From contig CALIGR010000162.1 of NCBI GenBank assembly GCA_938021445.1, forward strand, positions 1 through 13,384: DNA of 13,384 nucleotides, in the 5' to 3' direction. The translations under genes were made by a program, and so were the position numbers. The notes under the pieces are model-generated. The model worked only from the letters and a program-made list of their open reading frames with translations. It had not been told where the DNA came from and ran no database searches. Source of the DNA: an uncultured Candidatus Altimarinota bacterium. GTDB lineage: Bacteria; Patescibacteriota; Gracilibacteria; UBA4473. This document shows positions 1-5,801 of this stretch, piece after piece; positions within the stretch are counted from its first letter, which is position 1; each line of letters opens with the position of its first letter.

Positions 1-298
1 TAATGACGCCTACTGGAAAATGCACGCGGCCATATTCGACAACATGGATACTTGGTCAGGAAAAGGCGATGCGGGAAAACAATTTCTTGTAGACTACGCT
101 AAGAACGATCTGGGTCTTGATCTGGAAACTTGTCTCGCTGATCCAAGCACCAACGCTGAAGTCCAAGCCGATGTCGCCGAAGGCGCCAAGTACGGCGTAT
201 CAGGAACTCCCGCCCTCTTCATCGGCACACAAATCATGCCAGGAGCTATTGACGCCGCTACTTTCGAAAAAGCAGTAAACGAAGAAGCGGGTAAGTAA
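1..298 (+). CDS. DsbA-family thioredoxin-fold oxidoreductase, C-terminal fragment
   Basis: The reading frame is open from the left edge, so the N-terminus with any CXXC active site lies outside the window. The visible 98 residues read through NDAYWKMHAAIFDN, typical of the helical insertion of DsbA-like proteins, and continue to GVSGTPALFIG, the cis-proline loop (GTP) that packs against the active site in thioredoxin-fold oxidoreductases. The family forms or isomerises disulfides in secreted proteins, which fits the secreted proteins further right in the window. The internal ATG at position 20 is not the start, because conserved family sequence continues upstream of it. The gene ends at TAA 296-298, followed about 20 bp later by a strong hairpin terminator. 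Family assignment is firm; substrate, redox role and any membrane anchor cannot be judged from this part. Confidence 0.85.
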   Translation, partial: NDAYWKMHAAIFDNMDTWSGKGDAGKQFLVDYAKNDLGLDLETCLADPSTNAEVQADVAEGAKYGVSGTPALFIGTQIMPGAIDAATFEKAVNEEAGK

Positions 299-318
299 AA
301 CCTCAAATTCACTCATAC

Positions 319-352
319 AAAAAAGACCTAGAACATATCTAGGTCTTTTTTT
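319..352. terminator. Bidirectional rho-independent terminator
   Basis: A perfect inverted repeat pairs AAAAAAGACCTAGA (319-332) with its complement (338-351) around the 5-nt loop ACATA. It has a T-run on the plus strand and an A-run on the left arm that gives a T-run on the minus strand. It lies between the end of the DsbA-like gene (+) and the end of the minus-strand gene at 401, so it can stop transcription arriving from both sides. Confidence 0.85.
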
Positions 353-400
353 AATTTCAAAACTATCATAAACATCTCAAATCATTTCGATAGAACAACA

Positions 401-814
401 CTAAAACTTCATCTGAAAGTTCACACCGACAGCCGCGTCCCCTTCACTGTCTATTTTGGCACCCGCCGCTACACAGAGACTCTCCCAGCACTCTTGATAA
501 AAAACACCCACAGACGCGTCAAAAGGATCTACAACGAGATCTGTATTCCTGCCTACATCAAAGCTAAGTGGTGATGACTCTAGCTCAAGAAGAGTTTGGG
601 TTCCTGGTGCTTTACTGATCTCATTTTCTGCCTTCTTTCCGAGTCTTTTTATAGCCCCTTTGAAAGCGAACGACACAGCCTTATTATCGTTGAAACCAGC
701 AAGTGGCATTTGCCCTAGCGTATTTTCTAAATCTGCACGTCCTTTTTTAATTTCAAAATAATCAGCAGTTTCCGCTGGACCTTCTACACTATGACCAAAT
801 TCAGGATTCCCCAT
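401..814 (-). CDS. Hypothetical protein, 137 aa
   Basis: I do not recognise this family. The protein starts MGNPEFGHSVEG and ends VGVNFQMKF, with no signal peptide and no hydrophobic membrane segment. A lysine-rich stretch near residues 52-70 (KGAIKRLGKKAENEISK) is followed by a probable beta-rich half containing two cysteines (ECWESLCVAAG). The alternating hydrophobic pattern ending in Phe resembles an outer-membrane beta-strand signature, but without a signal peptide I give this no weight. Its ATG lies 2 nt after the TAA of the upstream gene (817-1125), with no Shine-Dalgarno, so it is probably translated by coupling in a two-gene unit. It ends near the bidirectional terminator. Reality as a gene rests on the clean open frame, tight packing and the terminator; the function is unknown. 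Confidence 0.6.
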   Translation of the reverse strand: MGNPEFGHSVEGPAETADYFEIKKGRADLENTLGQMPLAGFNDNKAVSFAFKGAIKRLGKKAENEISKAPGTQTLLELESSPLSFDVGRNTDLVVDPFDASVGVFYQECWESLCVAAGAKIDSEGDAAVGVNFQMKF

Positions 815-816
815 GA

Positions 817-1125
817 TTAAATTTTTTCTAGAGTTAAATCCAAATCTCGCTCTGCCTTAGCAATCTCGGCTAAATGGGACTCTTCATGTTCGCTCGAAAT
901 TGCTTGTCTTTGGTGAGAATCCTCTTTCAAAAAAGCATCTAGAACTTCTTGAGTCTTTACTAGAAAACTTTGCTCTTCTGCCTTTATAGCCTTGATAAGA
1001 TTATCAATCTGAAAAAGGGCTAGACGGTCATAGGCCCCAATAAGAAAATCTTTTTGCTTACTCGTAAAAAATAAGCAACCTGCGATGATTTCTTCCCATT
1101 CAGTACGCCTTAGTTTTTCAGCCAT
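817..1125 (-). CDS. Hypothetical helical protein, 102 aa, probable leaderless start
   Basis: This is an unrecognised small, charged, probably all-helical protein starting MAEKLRRTEWEE. A mid-region (FFTSKQKDFLIGAYDRLALFQIDNL) looks like an amphipathic helix, and a Glu/Lys/His-rich C-terminal half could form a coiled coil. There is no signal peptide or membrane segment. A longer frame begins at GTG 1140, but that GTG overlaps a perfect TATAAT hexamer (1137-1132), so the ATG at 1125, six bases after the -10, is the better start and would make the mRNA leaderless. The gene begins 39 bp downstream of the helicase stop and is followed after 2 nt by the 137-aa gene, forming an apparent operon of two unknowns. 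It could be a cytoplasmic partner of that protein; nothing in the sequence names a function. Confidence 0.65.
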   Translation of the reverse strand: MAEKLRRTEWEEIIAGCLFFTSKQKDFLIGAYDRLALFQIDNLIKAIKAEEQSFLVKTQEVLDAFLKEDSHQRQAISSEHEESHLAEIAKAERDLDLTLEKI

Positions 1126-1131
1126 CTGTGC

Positions 1132-1160
1132 ATTATACACCAGCTAGACTACAAAATCAA
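1132..1160 (-). promoter_or_regulatory. Sigma70-type promoter of the two-gene unknown operon
   Basis: On the minus strand, TTGATT (1160-1155) and TATAAT (1137-1132) are separated by exactly 17 nt. The -10 is followed by GCACAG and then ATG at 1125, so transcription should start at or next to the A of the start codon. The -35 lies 4 nt beyond the helicase stop codon, so the promoter fills the short gap between the two genes. Confidence 0.7.
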
Positions 1161-1164
1161 AAAG

Positions 1165-2709
1165 CTAACCTCGCCGTTTTGAGCCTCCTGGTTTGTACGA
1201 TTTAGAATAGCCACCTTTTCCACCACTTCGACTACTCCCACCACCACTTCGACTTCCACCGCCACCACCAGAGTAAGAACGGCTTCCGCCGCTACGACTC
1301 CCTCCGCCACTTCGGCTTCCACCGCCACCACCAGAATACGAACGACGACCGCCTCTAAAGCCTCCACCGCCCCCTCTTGATTCACTATCTCGATCCCGAC
1401 GACCAATAGTCTTAGGCCGTTCTTTTTCAAGTGGGCCATTTATCTCGTGCAGCAACGCCGCAACAATCTCGTTTTCCCCATAAGCCTCAATAAGTTGCTT
1501 TGAAACCCCAGCGTACTGAGACGAAGCCCCTGACTCTATGGTTTTGACGAGCTTGACCGCCAAAAGTTCTTGCTTCTTGATCCAGATATCTTTCTGCGAA
1601 GGCAGCTCACATTCACGCAGTTCATTCCCGGTTTCTCTTGTCAGACGAGAGATCTTATAGCGCTCTCTGCTATCAATAAAGGTCATTGCAATCCCTTTTT
1701 TCCCCGCTCTCCCCGTTCGCCCAATACGATGGACATAACTCTCAATTTCCATTGGCAGTGAGTAATTAATCACATGCGTTAAATCATCGATATCAATTCC
1801 CCTTGCGGCCACATCCGTAGCCACCAGAATCTTTATCTTTCGCTCTCTAAACTTTTGCAAAATACGTTCTCGCTGACGCTGATCGATATCTCCATGGATA
1901 CAGTCGACATCAAGTCCTTTACGCTTAAGCTCATCGGTAAGCTCATTAACCGTTTTTTTGGTCTGACAGAAAATAATACCGTGAAAGGCTGGTTCTAAAA
2001 CAACCAGGTCTTTAATCGCTTCTGTTTTGTCTGACGCTCGGACAATATAGTACTGTTGATCGATATTATCTCGTTTTACATTCTGAGCCTCCACTTTAAT
2101 AACCACCTGATTCTTCATGTATTTTTTAGAGAGGTTTTGTATTTTTGGCGGCATCGTTGCCGAATACAAAAACACTCGTCGATGTGCAGGCATCGATTTC
2201 ATTATATCTTCTACCGCTTCGATAAAACCCATGTTAAGCATCTCGTCGGCTTCATCTAAGATGAAGTAGTCTAGGTCTGAAAAATCTAAAACCTTTCGTT
2301 TCAGCATGTCTATCACTCGCCCAGGCGTTCCGACGACTACATCAGCCCCTCTCTTTATACTTCGGATCTGTTCTCGGATATCCTGACCACCATAAACAGT
2401 CTGGATACTAAGATTCTTTTTTCCTTTAAATGAATCTATTTCTCTCGCGACCTGAATCGCTAGTTCTCTCGTTGGTGTGAGAATCAACGACTTTATTTTT
2501 TTCACTTTCCCTGGTTCTACCAAATCAACTAGCGGCAAACCAAACGCGGCTGTTTTCCCAGTCCCCGTCTGGGCCACCCCCACAATATCGTGCTCCGAAT
2601 CCAGGATCACCGGAATAGATTTAGCTTGTATTTCAGTCGCAAACTCAAAACCTTTCGCTTTGATGTTTTGTAAAATATCGGCACTCAGGCCTAGATCGGA
2701 AAATGGAAT
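1165..2709 (-). CDS. DEAD-box ATP-dependent RNA helicase with Gly/Arg/Ser-rich tail
   Basis: This protein unwinds RNA duplexes using ATP, acting in ribosome assembly, RNA decay or cold adaptation like CsdA/DeaD. Numbered from an assumed ATT start at 2709 (514 aa), it shows FSDLGLS and the Q motif GFEFATEIQ near residues 3-37, Walker A AQTGTGKT 46-53, PTREL 79-83, TPGR 128-131, DEAD 152-155, SAT 183-185, ARGID 302-306 and HRIGRTGR 327-334. From about residue 435 the tail is low-complexity, with repeated SGGGGGSRSGG blocks ending in KRRG, an RGG-like disordered RNA-binding region. The first canonical codon in frame is GTG 2610, which would delete the Q motif, and a TAA lies upstream at 2760-2758. 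No ATG, GTG or TTG occurs in frame between them, so the start must be non-canonical (ATT 2709, ATC 2721 or ATA 2742) or the sequence holds an error. Family certain; start uncertain. Confidence 0.93.
   Translation of the reverse strand: MPFSDLGLSADILQNIKAKGFEFATEIQAKSIPVILDSEHDIVGVAQTGTGKTAAFGLPLVDLVEPGKVKKIKSLILTPTRELAIQVAREIDSFKGKKNLSIQTVYGGQDIREQIRSIKRGADVVVGTPGRVIDMLKRKVLDFSDLDYFILDEADEMLNMGFIEAVEDIMKSMPAHRRVFLYSATMPPKIQNLSKKYMKNQVVIKVEAQNVKRDNIDQQYYIVRASDKTEAIKDLVVLEPAFHGIIFCQTKKTVNELTDELKRKGLDVDCIHGDIDQRQRERILQKFRERKIKILVATDVAARGIDIDDLTHVINYSLPMEIESYVHRIGRTGRAGKKGIAMTFIDSRERYKISRLTRETGNELRECELPSQKDIWIKKQELLAVKLVKTIESGASSQYAGVSKQLIEAYGENEIVAALLHEINGPLEKERPKTIGRRDRDSESRGGGGGFRGGRRSYSGGGGGSRSGGGSRSGGSRSYSGGGGGSRSGGGSSRSGGKGGYSKSYKPGGSKRRG
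1200..1375 (-). repeat. Imperfect glycine/serine/arginine codon repeats in the helicase tail
   Basis: Blocks of GGTGGNGGTGGAAG-like sequence (minus strand) recur several times and encode the disordered SGGGGGSRSGG segments of the helicase tail. They also create a long shadow frame rich in Val, Ala and Glu around 1149-1439 that is not a gene. Such repeats are prone to length change by slippage, so tail length may differ between strains. Confidence 0.7.
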
Positions 2710-2756
2710 TTGAGAATTGATAAGAGTATTTTTGAAAAATATTGAGCCCCGAAAGT

Positions 2757-2762
2757 ATTATA
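2757..2762 (-). promoter_or_regulatory. -10 element of the helicase gene
   Basis: A perfect TATAAT occurs on the minus strand at 2762-2757, 47 nt before the proposed ATT start, so transcription would begin near 2750. No good -35 lies at 16-18 nt; the hexamer 17 nt upstream is AAATTG. The untranslated stretch contains no ATG, GTG, TTG or Shine-Dalgarno. A small palindrome, AACAA-T-TTGTT (2778-2788, plus strand), sits upstream in the region shared with glyS and might be an operator. Confidence 0.5.
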
Positions 2763-2851
2763 AAAAGGGTTTTTGTAAACAATTTGTTCAAAGTTTCATG
2801 CAATTCTTAAAAAAATTCGAAAAAATAAATTCTCTTGAACCTCAAAAAAAA

Positions 2852-2857
2852 TAGAAT
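2852..2857 (+). promoter_or_regulatory. Candidate -10 element of glyS
   Basis: TAGAAT (5/6 match to TATAAT) lies 7 nt before ATG 2865, which would give a leaderless or near-leaderless glyS transcript. No convincing -35 is seen at the right distance; TTGAAC at 2835-2840 is too close (11 nt spacer). No T-box leader or Shine-Dalgarno is visible. Confidence 0.35.
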
Positions 2858-2864
2858 CAGCCCA

Positions 2865-4310
2865 ATGAAAACATCAATGGATCAAATTACGGCCCTCTGC
2901 AAACGACGCGGATTTATCTACCCAGGGAGTGAAATCTACGGCGGCTTTGCCAATACCTATACCTACGGACCCTACGGATCCCTGCTGAAGAAAAACGTAA
3001 AAGATCTCTGGTGGAATATGTTTGTAGAAAACCGGGACGATATGGTTGGGATCGATGGAGATATATTTCTTCATCCAAAGACCTGGGAAGCCAGCGGGCA
3101 TGTAGGGGGATTCAATGATCAGCTTATTGACTGTAAAAACTGTAAAGCGCGGCTACGCGCTGACCATCTGGTAGAAGAGGCCCTCGGAGAAGACTGTGAA
3201 GGAAAACCTGATGAAGAAGTCACTAAAATCATTCAAGAAAATAAAATTAAGTGTCCTAAGTGTGGGAAACAAGATTTCACAGACGTCAGAAAATTTAATC
3301 AGATGTTTAAAACACCTCTTTCTAAAACGGGCGATGATGGACATGTTTATCTTAGACCGGAAACCGCTCAGGCTATATTTTTAGAATTCAAAAATGTCAT
3401 CGATAGCTGCCGGGTCCGAATTCCTTTTGGGATCGCTCAGATCGGGAAAGCCTTCCGGAATGAGATAACCCCCGGGAACTTTATCTTTAGACAGCTTGAA
3501 TTTGAGCAAATGGAGATAGAGTACTTTATAACGCCCCCAGCTGGATTCACAGAAAAACGCGAAGCCTGGATGGGAAAACCACATCTGGACGACTGGCCAG
3601 ACGAAGCCCAGGATTATATGAATCAAATTTTTAGCGCTTGGGAAAAAGCGATGTTTGATTGGTGTGACCTTATTGGCCTTGATCGTAAAAAATGCCATGT
3701 CGTTGAACACAGTGCTGAAAAACTCTCCCACTACTCAAAACGAACCTTTGATATAGAATTTGATTTTCCCTTTGGGCAGAAAGAACTCTACGGTTGTGCC
3801 TACCGAACCGACTTTGATCTCAACCAACATGAGAAATTTAGCGGAAAAAAACTAAAGTACCGAGACCCACAGACCAATGAAGAATACATACCACACGTTA
3901 TAGAGCCTACTTTTGGCCTTGGGCGGTCACTTCTGGCGATCCTTACCTCCGCTTACGCAGAAGAAACACTCGAAGACGGATCCCAAAGAACCGTCCTAAG
4001 GCTAAAACCTAAAATCGCTCCAGTTAAGATCGCGCTACTACCACTGATGAAAAAAGATGGGCTGCCTGAACTCGCTAGAGAAATACAAAAACAATTAAAG
4101 ATATTTGGTTATACCGAATACGATGAATCTGGAGCCATCGGGAAGCGATACCGAAGACAAGATGAGATTGGAACTCCAGTCTGCATAACTATTGACTATG
4201 AATCCAAAGATGACAATGCCGTAACCATTCGAGATCGTGATACGATGACCCAAGAACGAATAAAAATTTCAGAACTAATAGACTATTTGAAAGAAAGATA
4301 TTTTTCGTAA
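2865..4310 (+). CDS. glyS: Glycyl-tRNA synthetase, homodimeric class II type
   Basis: This enzyme charges tRNA-Gly with glycine in the cytoplasm. The 481-aa length and N-terminus GFIYPGSEIYGGFANTYTYG identify the alpha2 form (also in archaea, eukaryotes and some Gram-positives) rather than the alpha2beta2 form. Visible elements are a possible zinc site with C90/C93 and C130/C133, class II motif 2 (GKAFRNEI, 194-201), motif 3 (EPTFGLGRS, 347-355), and a C-terminal anticodon-binding domain from about residue 385 (APVKIALLPL onward). I chose ATG 2865; a longer frame from TTG 2835 adds an unconserved segment and runs through the candidate -10, and a second ATG at 2877 is also possible. The gene is divergent from the helicase across about 155 bp and is followed by its own terminator, so it is probably monocistronic. 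Confidence 0.96.
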   Translation: MKTSMDQITALCKRRGFIYPGSEIYGGFANTYTYGPYGSLLKKNVKDLWWNMFVENRDDMVGIDGDIFLHPKTWEASGHVGGFNDQLIDCKNCKARLRADHLVEEALGEDCEGKPDEEVTKIIQENKIKCPKCGKQDFTDVRKFNQMFKTPLSKTGDDGHVYLRPETAQAIFLEFKNVIDSCRVRIPFGIAQIGKAFRNEITPGNFIFRQLEFEQMEIEYFITPPAGFTEKREAWMGKPHLDDWPDEAQDYMNQIFSAWEKAMFDWCDLIGLDRKKCHVVEHSAEKLSHYSKRTFDIEFDFPFGQKELYGCAYRTDFDLNQHEKFSGKKLKYRDPQTNEEYIPHVIEPTFGLGRSLLAILTSAYAEETLEDGSQRTVLRLKPKIAPVKIALLPLMKKDGLPELAREIQKQLKIFGYTEYDESGAIGKRYRRQDEIGTPVCITIDYESKDDNAVTIRDRDTMTQERIKISELIDYLKERYFS

Positions 4311-4320
4311 TAAACTCAAA

Positions 4321-4395
4321 TTGATCACTTTTTTTGATCAACAAAGAGAGGCCTTAGTCTAGCACTGATTTAGGTCTTTTTTTGATCACTTTTTT
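4321..4395 (+). repeat. 14-bp direct repeat pair TTGATCACTTTTTT
   Basis: Identical copies at 4321-4334 and 4382-4395 flank the glyS terminator, 61 bp apart. Both carry GATC followed by a T-run, and the first is also the left half of the inverted repeat TTGATCA/TGATCAA. They could be unwinding-element 13-mers, protein-binding sites or chance T-rich sequence. Confidence 0.6.
4349..4383 (+). terminator. Rho-independent terminator of glyS
   Basis: AGGCCTTAGTC (4349-4359) pairs with GATTTAGGTCT (4367-4377), with two G-U pairs and one mismatch, around a 7-nt loop, and is followed by a run of T to 4383. It lies about 40 bp after the glyS stop, ahead of the purA promoter. Confidence 0.75.
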
Positions 4396-4419
4396 AACCC
4401 ATATTTTATCCTCTTTTTT

Positions 4420-4448
4420 TTGACACCGACCCCCAAAGAATCTAAGTT
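4420..4448 (+). promoter_or_regulatory. Candidate upstream promoter of purA-dnaA
   Basis: A perfect -35 hexamer TTGACA (4420-4425) is followed after 17 nt by TAAGTT (4443-4448), a weak -10 that keeps the conserved A2 and T6. The -10 lies in a perfect hairpin (CCAAAGAA/TTCTTTGG). A second possible -10, TATACA (4497-4502), lies 5 nt before the purA ATG and would give a leaderless transcript, but it lacks a clear -35. Confidence 0.35.
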
Positions 4449-4484
4449 CTTTGGCGAGTTTTGTGCAAATCTCACTCGCAAAAC

Positions 4485-4504
4485 TTATCCACAAATTATA
4501 CACA
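4485..4504 (+). promoter_or_regulatory. Tandem DnaA boxes upstream of purA-dnaA
   Basis: TTATCCACA (4485-4493) and TTATACACA (4496-4504) both match the DnaA box consensus TTATNCACA exactly, lie in the same orientation and are 2 nt apart, 3 nt before the purA start. The second box covers the candidate -10 TATACA. DnaA binding here would be expected to repress or tune transcription of its own operon, as known for dnaA promoters in other bacteria. Two perfect copies this close are unlikely by chance, and I noticed no other perfect copy in the window. Confidence 0.75.
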
Positions 4505-4507
4505 TTC

Positions 4508-5797
4508 ATGCAAAGTTTTCTACAAAGTCTTGGGACTTCGGTGGGCGTTATTGGTACTCAATGGGGCGACGAAGGAAAAGGCAAATTAGTCGATGCCATC
4601 TCTGGTCATTTTGACTATATCTGCCGAAGTACTGGAGGCGCTAATGCCGGACACACCATCTATACCGATGGGACAAAATACGTTTTTCATCTACTTCCTT
4701 CGGGGCTGCTTCACCCAAAATCTATAGGGGTGGTTGGAAACGGCACCGTCGTCTCACTCCCTGATCTCGTCCAGGAAATAGAAAATCTAGAGCACAGCGG
4801 TCTTGACATGAAAGACCGAGTCAAAATATCACTGCAAGCTCATTTGCTTTTTGACTATCATAAAAATATCGATGCCGAACTCGAGCGTCGAAAAGGCAAG
4901 GACAAAATTGGAACCACATGCCGAGGCATTGGACCTTGCTATCAAGACAAGATTGCCCGAAGAGGGATTCGTGTTGAAGACTTGCTGGATTTAGAGCTAC
5001 TAAAAGAAAAACTCGAGCAAAACTGTAAGTTTCATGCAGAAACTCTTCAGATAGAAACTGACGCTGAAGCCGAGTTTGAAAAACTAATGTCGGTTAGAGA
5101 AAAAGTAAAACCAATGCTCTGCGACACCAGAATATTGCTACTAAAGGCCTATAAAGCACAAGAAAAAATTCTGTTCGAAGGCGCTCAGGCCCATCACCTA
5201 GATATTGATCATGGGACTTATCCATTTGTAACCTCTAGTAATGTTTCCGCGGGAGGAATTTCCACCGGTCTTGGATTTCCACCCCGAGCCATTTCTGGAC
5301 TAGTTGGTATTGCCAAGGCCTATACGACCAGAGTCGGAGCGGGACCATTTCCGAGTGAGCTTGATAATGATCTTGGCGAACAAATCAGACAATCTGGAGG
5401 AGAGTTTGGAGCGACGACTGGACGCCCCAGACGTTGTGGTTGGTTTGATGCCGTCGTGGTCCGAAACGCTGTTGAGTTTAATGGACTCGATTCTATCAAC
5501 CTCACCAAGCTCGATGTCCTCACGGGACTCACTGAAATCAAAGTTGCGACTCAGTACTTCTTAGACGATAAAGAGGTATTCAACATACCAACCACCCGAA
5601 AAGCCAACAAAGAGCTCCTCAGAGTCGAATATGAGACGCTCCCTGGATGGTCTGAAGACCTTGGTGGCATACAAGAATTTTCGCAACTACCTGAAAACGC
5701 TCAAAAATACGTCCTGAGACTGGAAGAACTTATAAACTGTCCTATCAGCGTCATTGGAGTCGGAATGGACCGTCAAGACTTAATCTACCGAGCTTAA
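4508..5797 (+). CDS. purA: Adenylosuccinate synthetase
   Basis: PurA joins IMP and aspartate using GTP to make adenylosuccinate, the first step from IMP to AMP, in the cytoplasm. The 429-aa length is normal. Visible motifs are the GTP-binding GTQWGDEGKGK near residues 16-26 with the catalytic Asp, NAGHT with the catalytic His, GTTCRGIGPCYQDK, LDIDHGTYPFVTSSNVSAGG, TTRVGAGPFPSEL and TTGRPRRCGWFD. ATG 4508 is preferred because it gives the usual short N-terminus; the open frame extends to TTG 4451, but that would translate through both DnaA boxes. One difference from the usual sequence is AQAHHLDID where most homologues have AQGxxLDID. The stop is 4 nt before dnaA, so the two genes are one transcription unit. 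Confidence 0.97.
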   Translation: MQSFLQSLGTSVGVIGTQWGDEGKGKLVDAISGHFDYICRSTGGANAGHTIYTDGTKYVFHLLPSGLLHPKSIGVVGNGTVVSLPDLVQEIENLEHSGLDMKDRVKISLQAHLLFDYHKNIDAELERRKGKDKIGTTCRGIGPCYQDKIARRGIRVEDLLDLELLKEKLEQNCKFHAETLQIETDAEAEFEKLMSVREKVKPMLCDTRILLLKAYKAQEKILFEGAQAHHLDIDHGTYPFVTSSNVSAGGISTGLGFPPRAISGLVGIAKAYTTRVGAGPFPSELDNDLGEQIRQSGGEFGATTGRPRRCGWFDAVVVRNAVEFNGLDSINLTKLDVLTGLTEIKVATQYFLDDKEVFNIPTTRKANKELLRVEYETLPGWSEDLGGIQEFSQLPENAQKYVLRLEELINCPISVIGVGMDRQDLIYRA

Positions 5798-5801
5798 ATT
5801 A

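Larger units (their letters stand above)
4311..4507 (+). promoter_or_regulatory. glyS-purA intergenic control region, candidate replication origin
   Basis: This 197-bp stretch is dense in signals: an inverted repeat TTGATCA/TGATCAA (4321-4341), a terminator (4349-4383), a 14-bp direct repeat TTGATCACTTTTTT at 4321-4334 and 4382-4395, T-rich DNA to 4421, a perfect 8-bp hairpin CCAAAGAA/TTCTTTGG (4433-4454), a second inverted repeat AGTTTTG/CAAAACT (4457-4485), and two DnaA boxes (4485-4504). The copy GATCACTTTTTTT at 4323-4335 differs at one fixed position from the E. coli 13-mer GATCTnTTnTTTT that melts at oriC. The mix suits either a DnaA-regulated promoter or a small origin. I infer regulation with more confidence than origin function. 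Confidence 0.45.

Noticed and set aside
1133..1141. TTATACACC as a third DnaA box
   Set aside because: It is one mismatch from consensus, single, and simply the complement of the TATAAT promoter element of the small unknown operon.
1149..1439. 96-aa minus-strand frame rich in Val, Ala and Glu
   Set aside because: It is an out-of-frame shadow of the Gly/Ser/Arg repeat tail of the helicase, with repetitive composition caused by the repeat.
2835..2864. TTG-started extension of glyS by 10 residues
   Set aside because: The sequence is AT-rich and not family-like, and overlaps a candidate -10; ATG 2865 fits better.
4451..4507. TTG-started extension of purA by 19 residues
   Set aside because: It lies upstream of the normal PurA N-terminus and covers the DnaA boxes and probable promoter.
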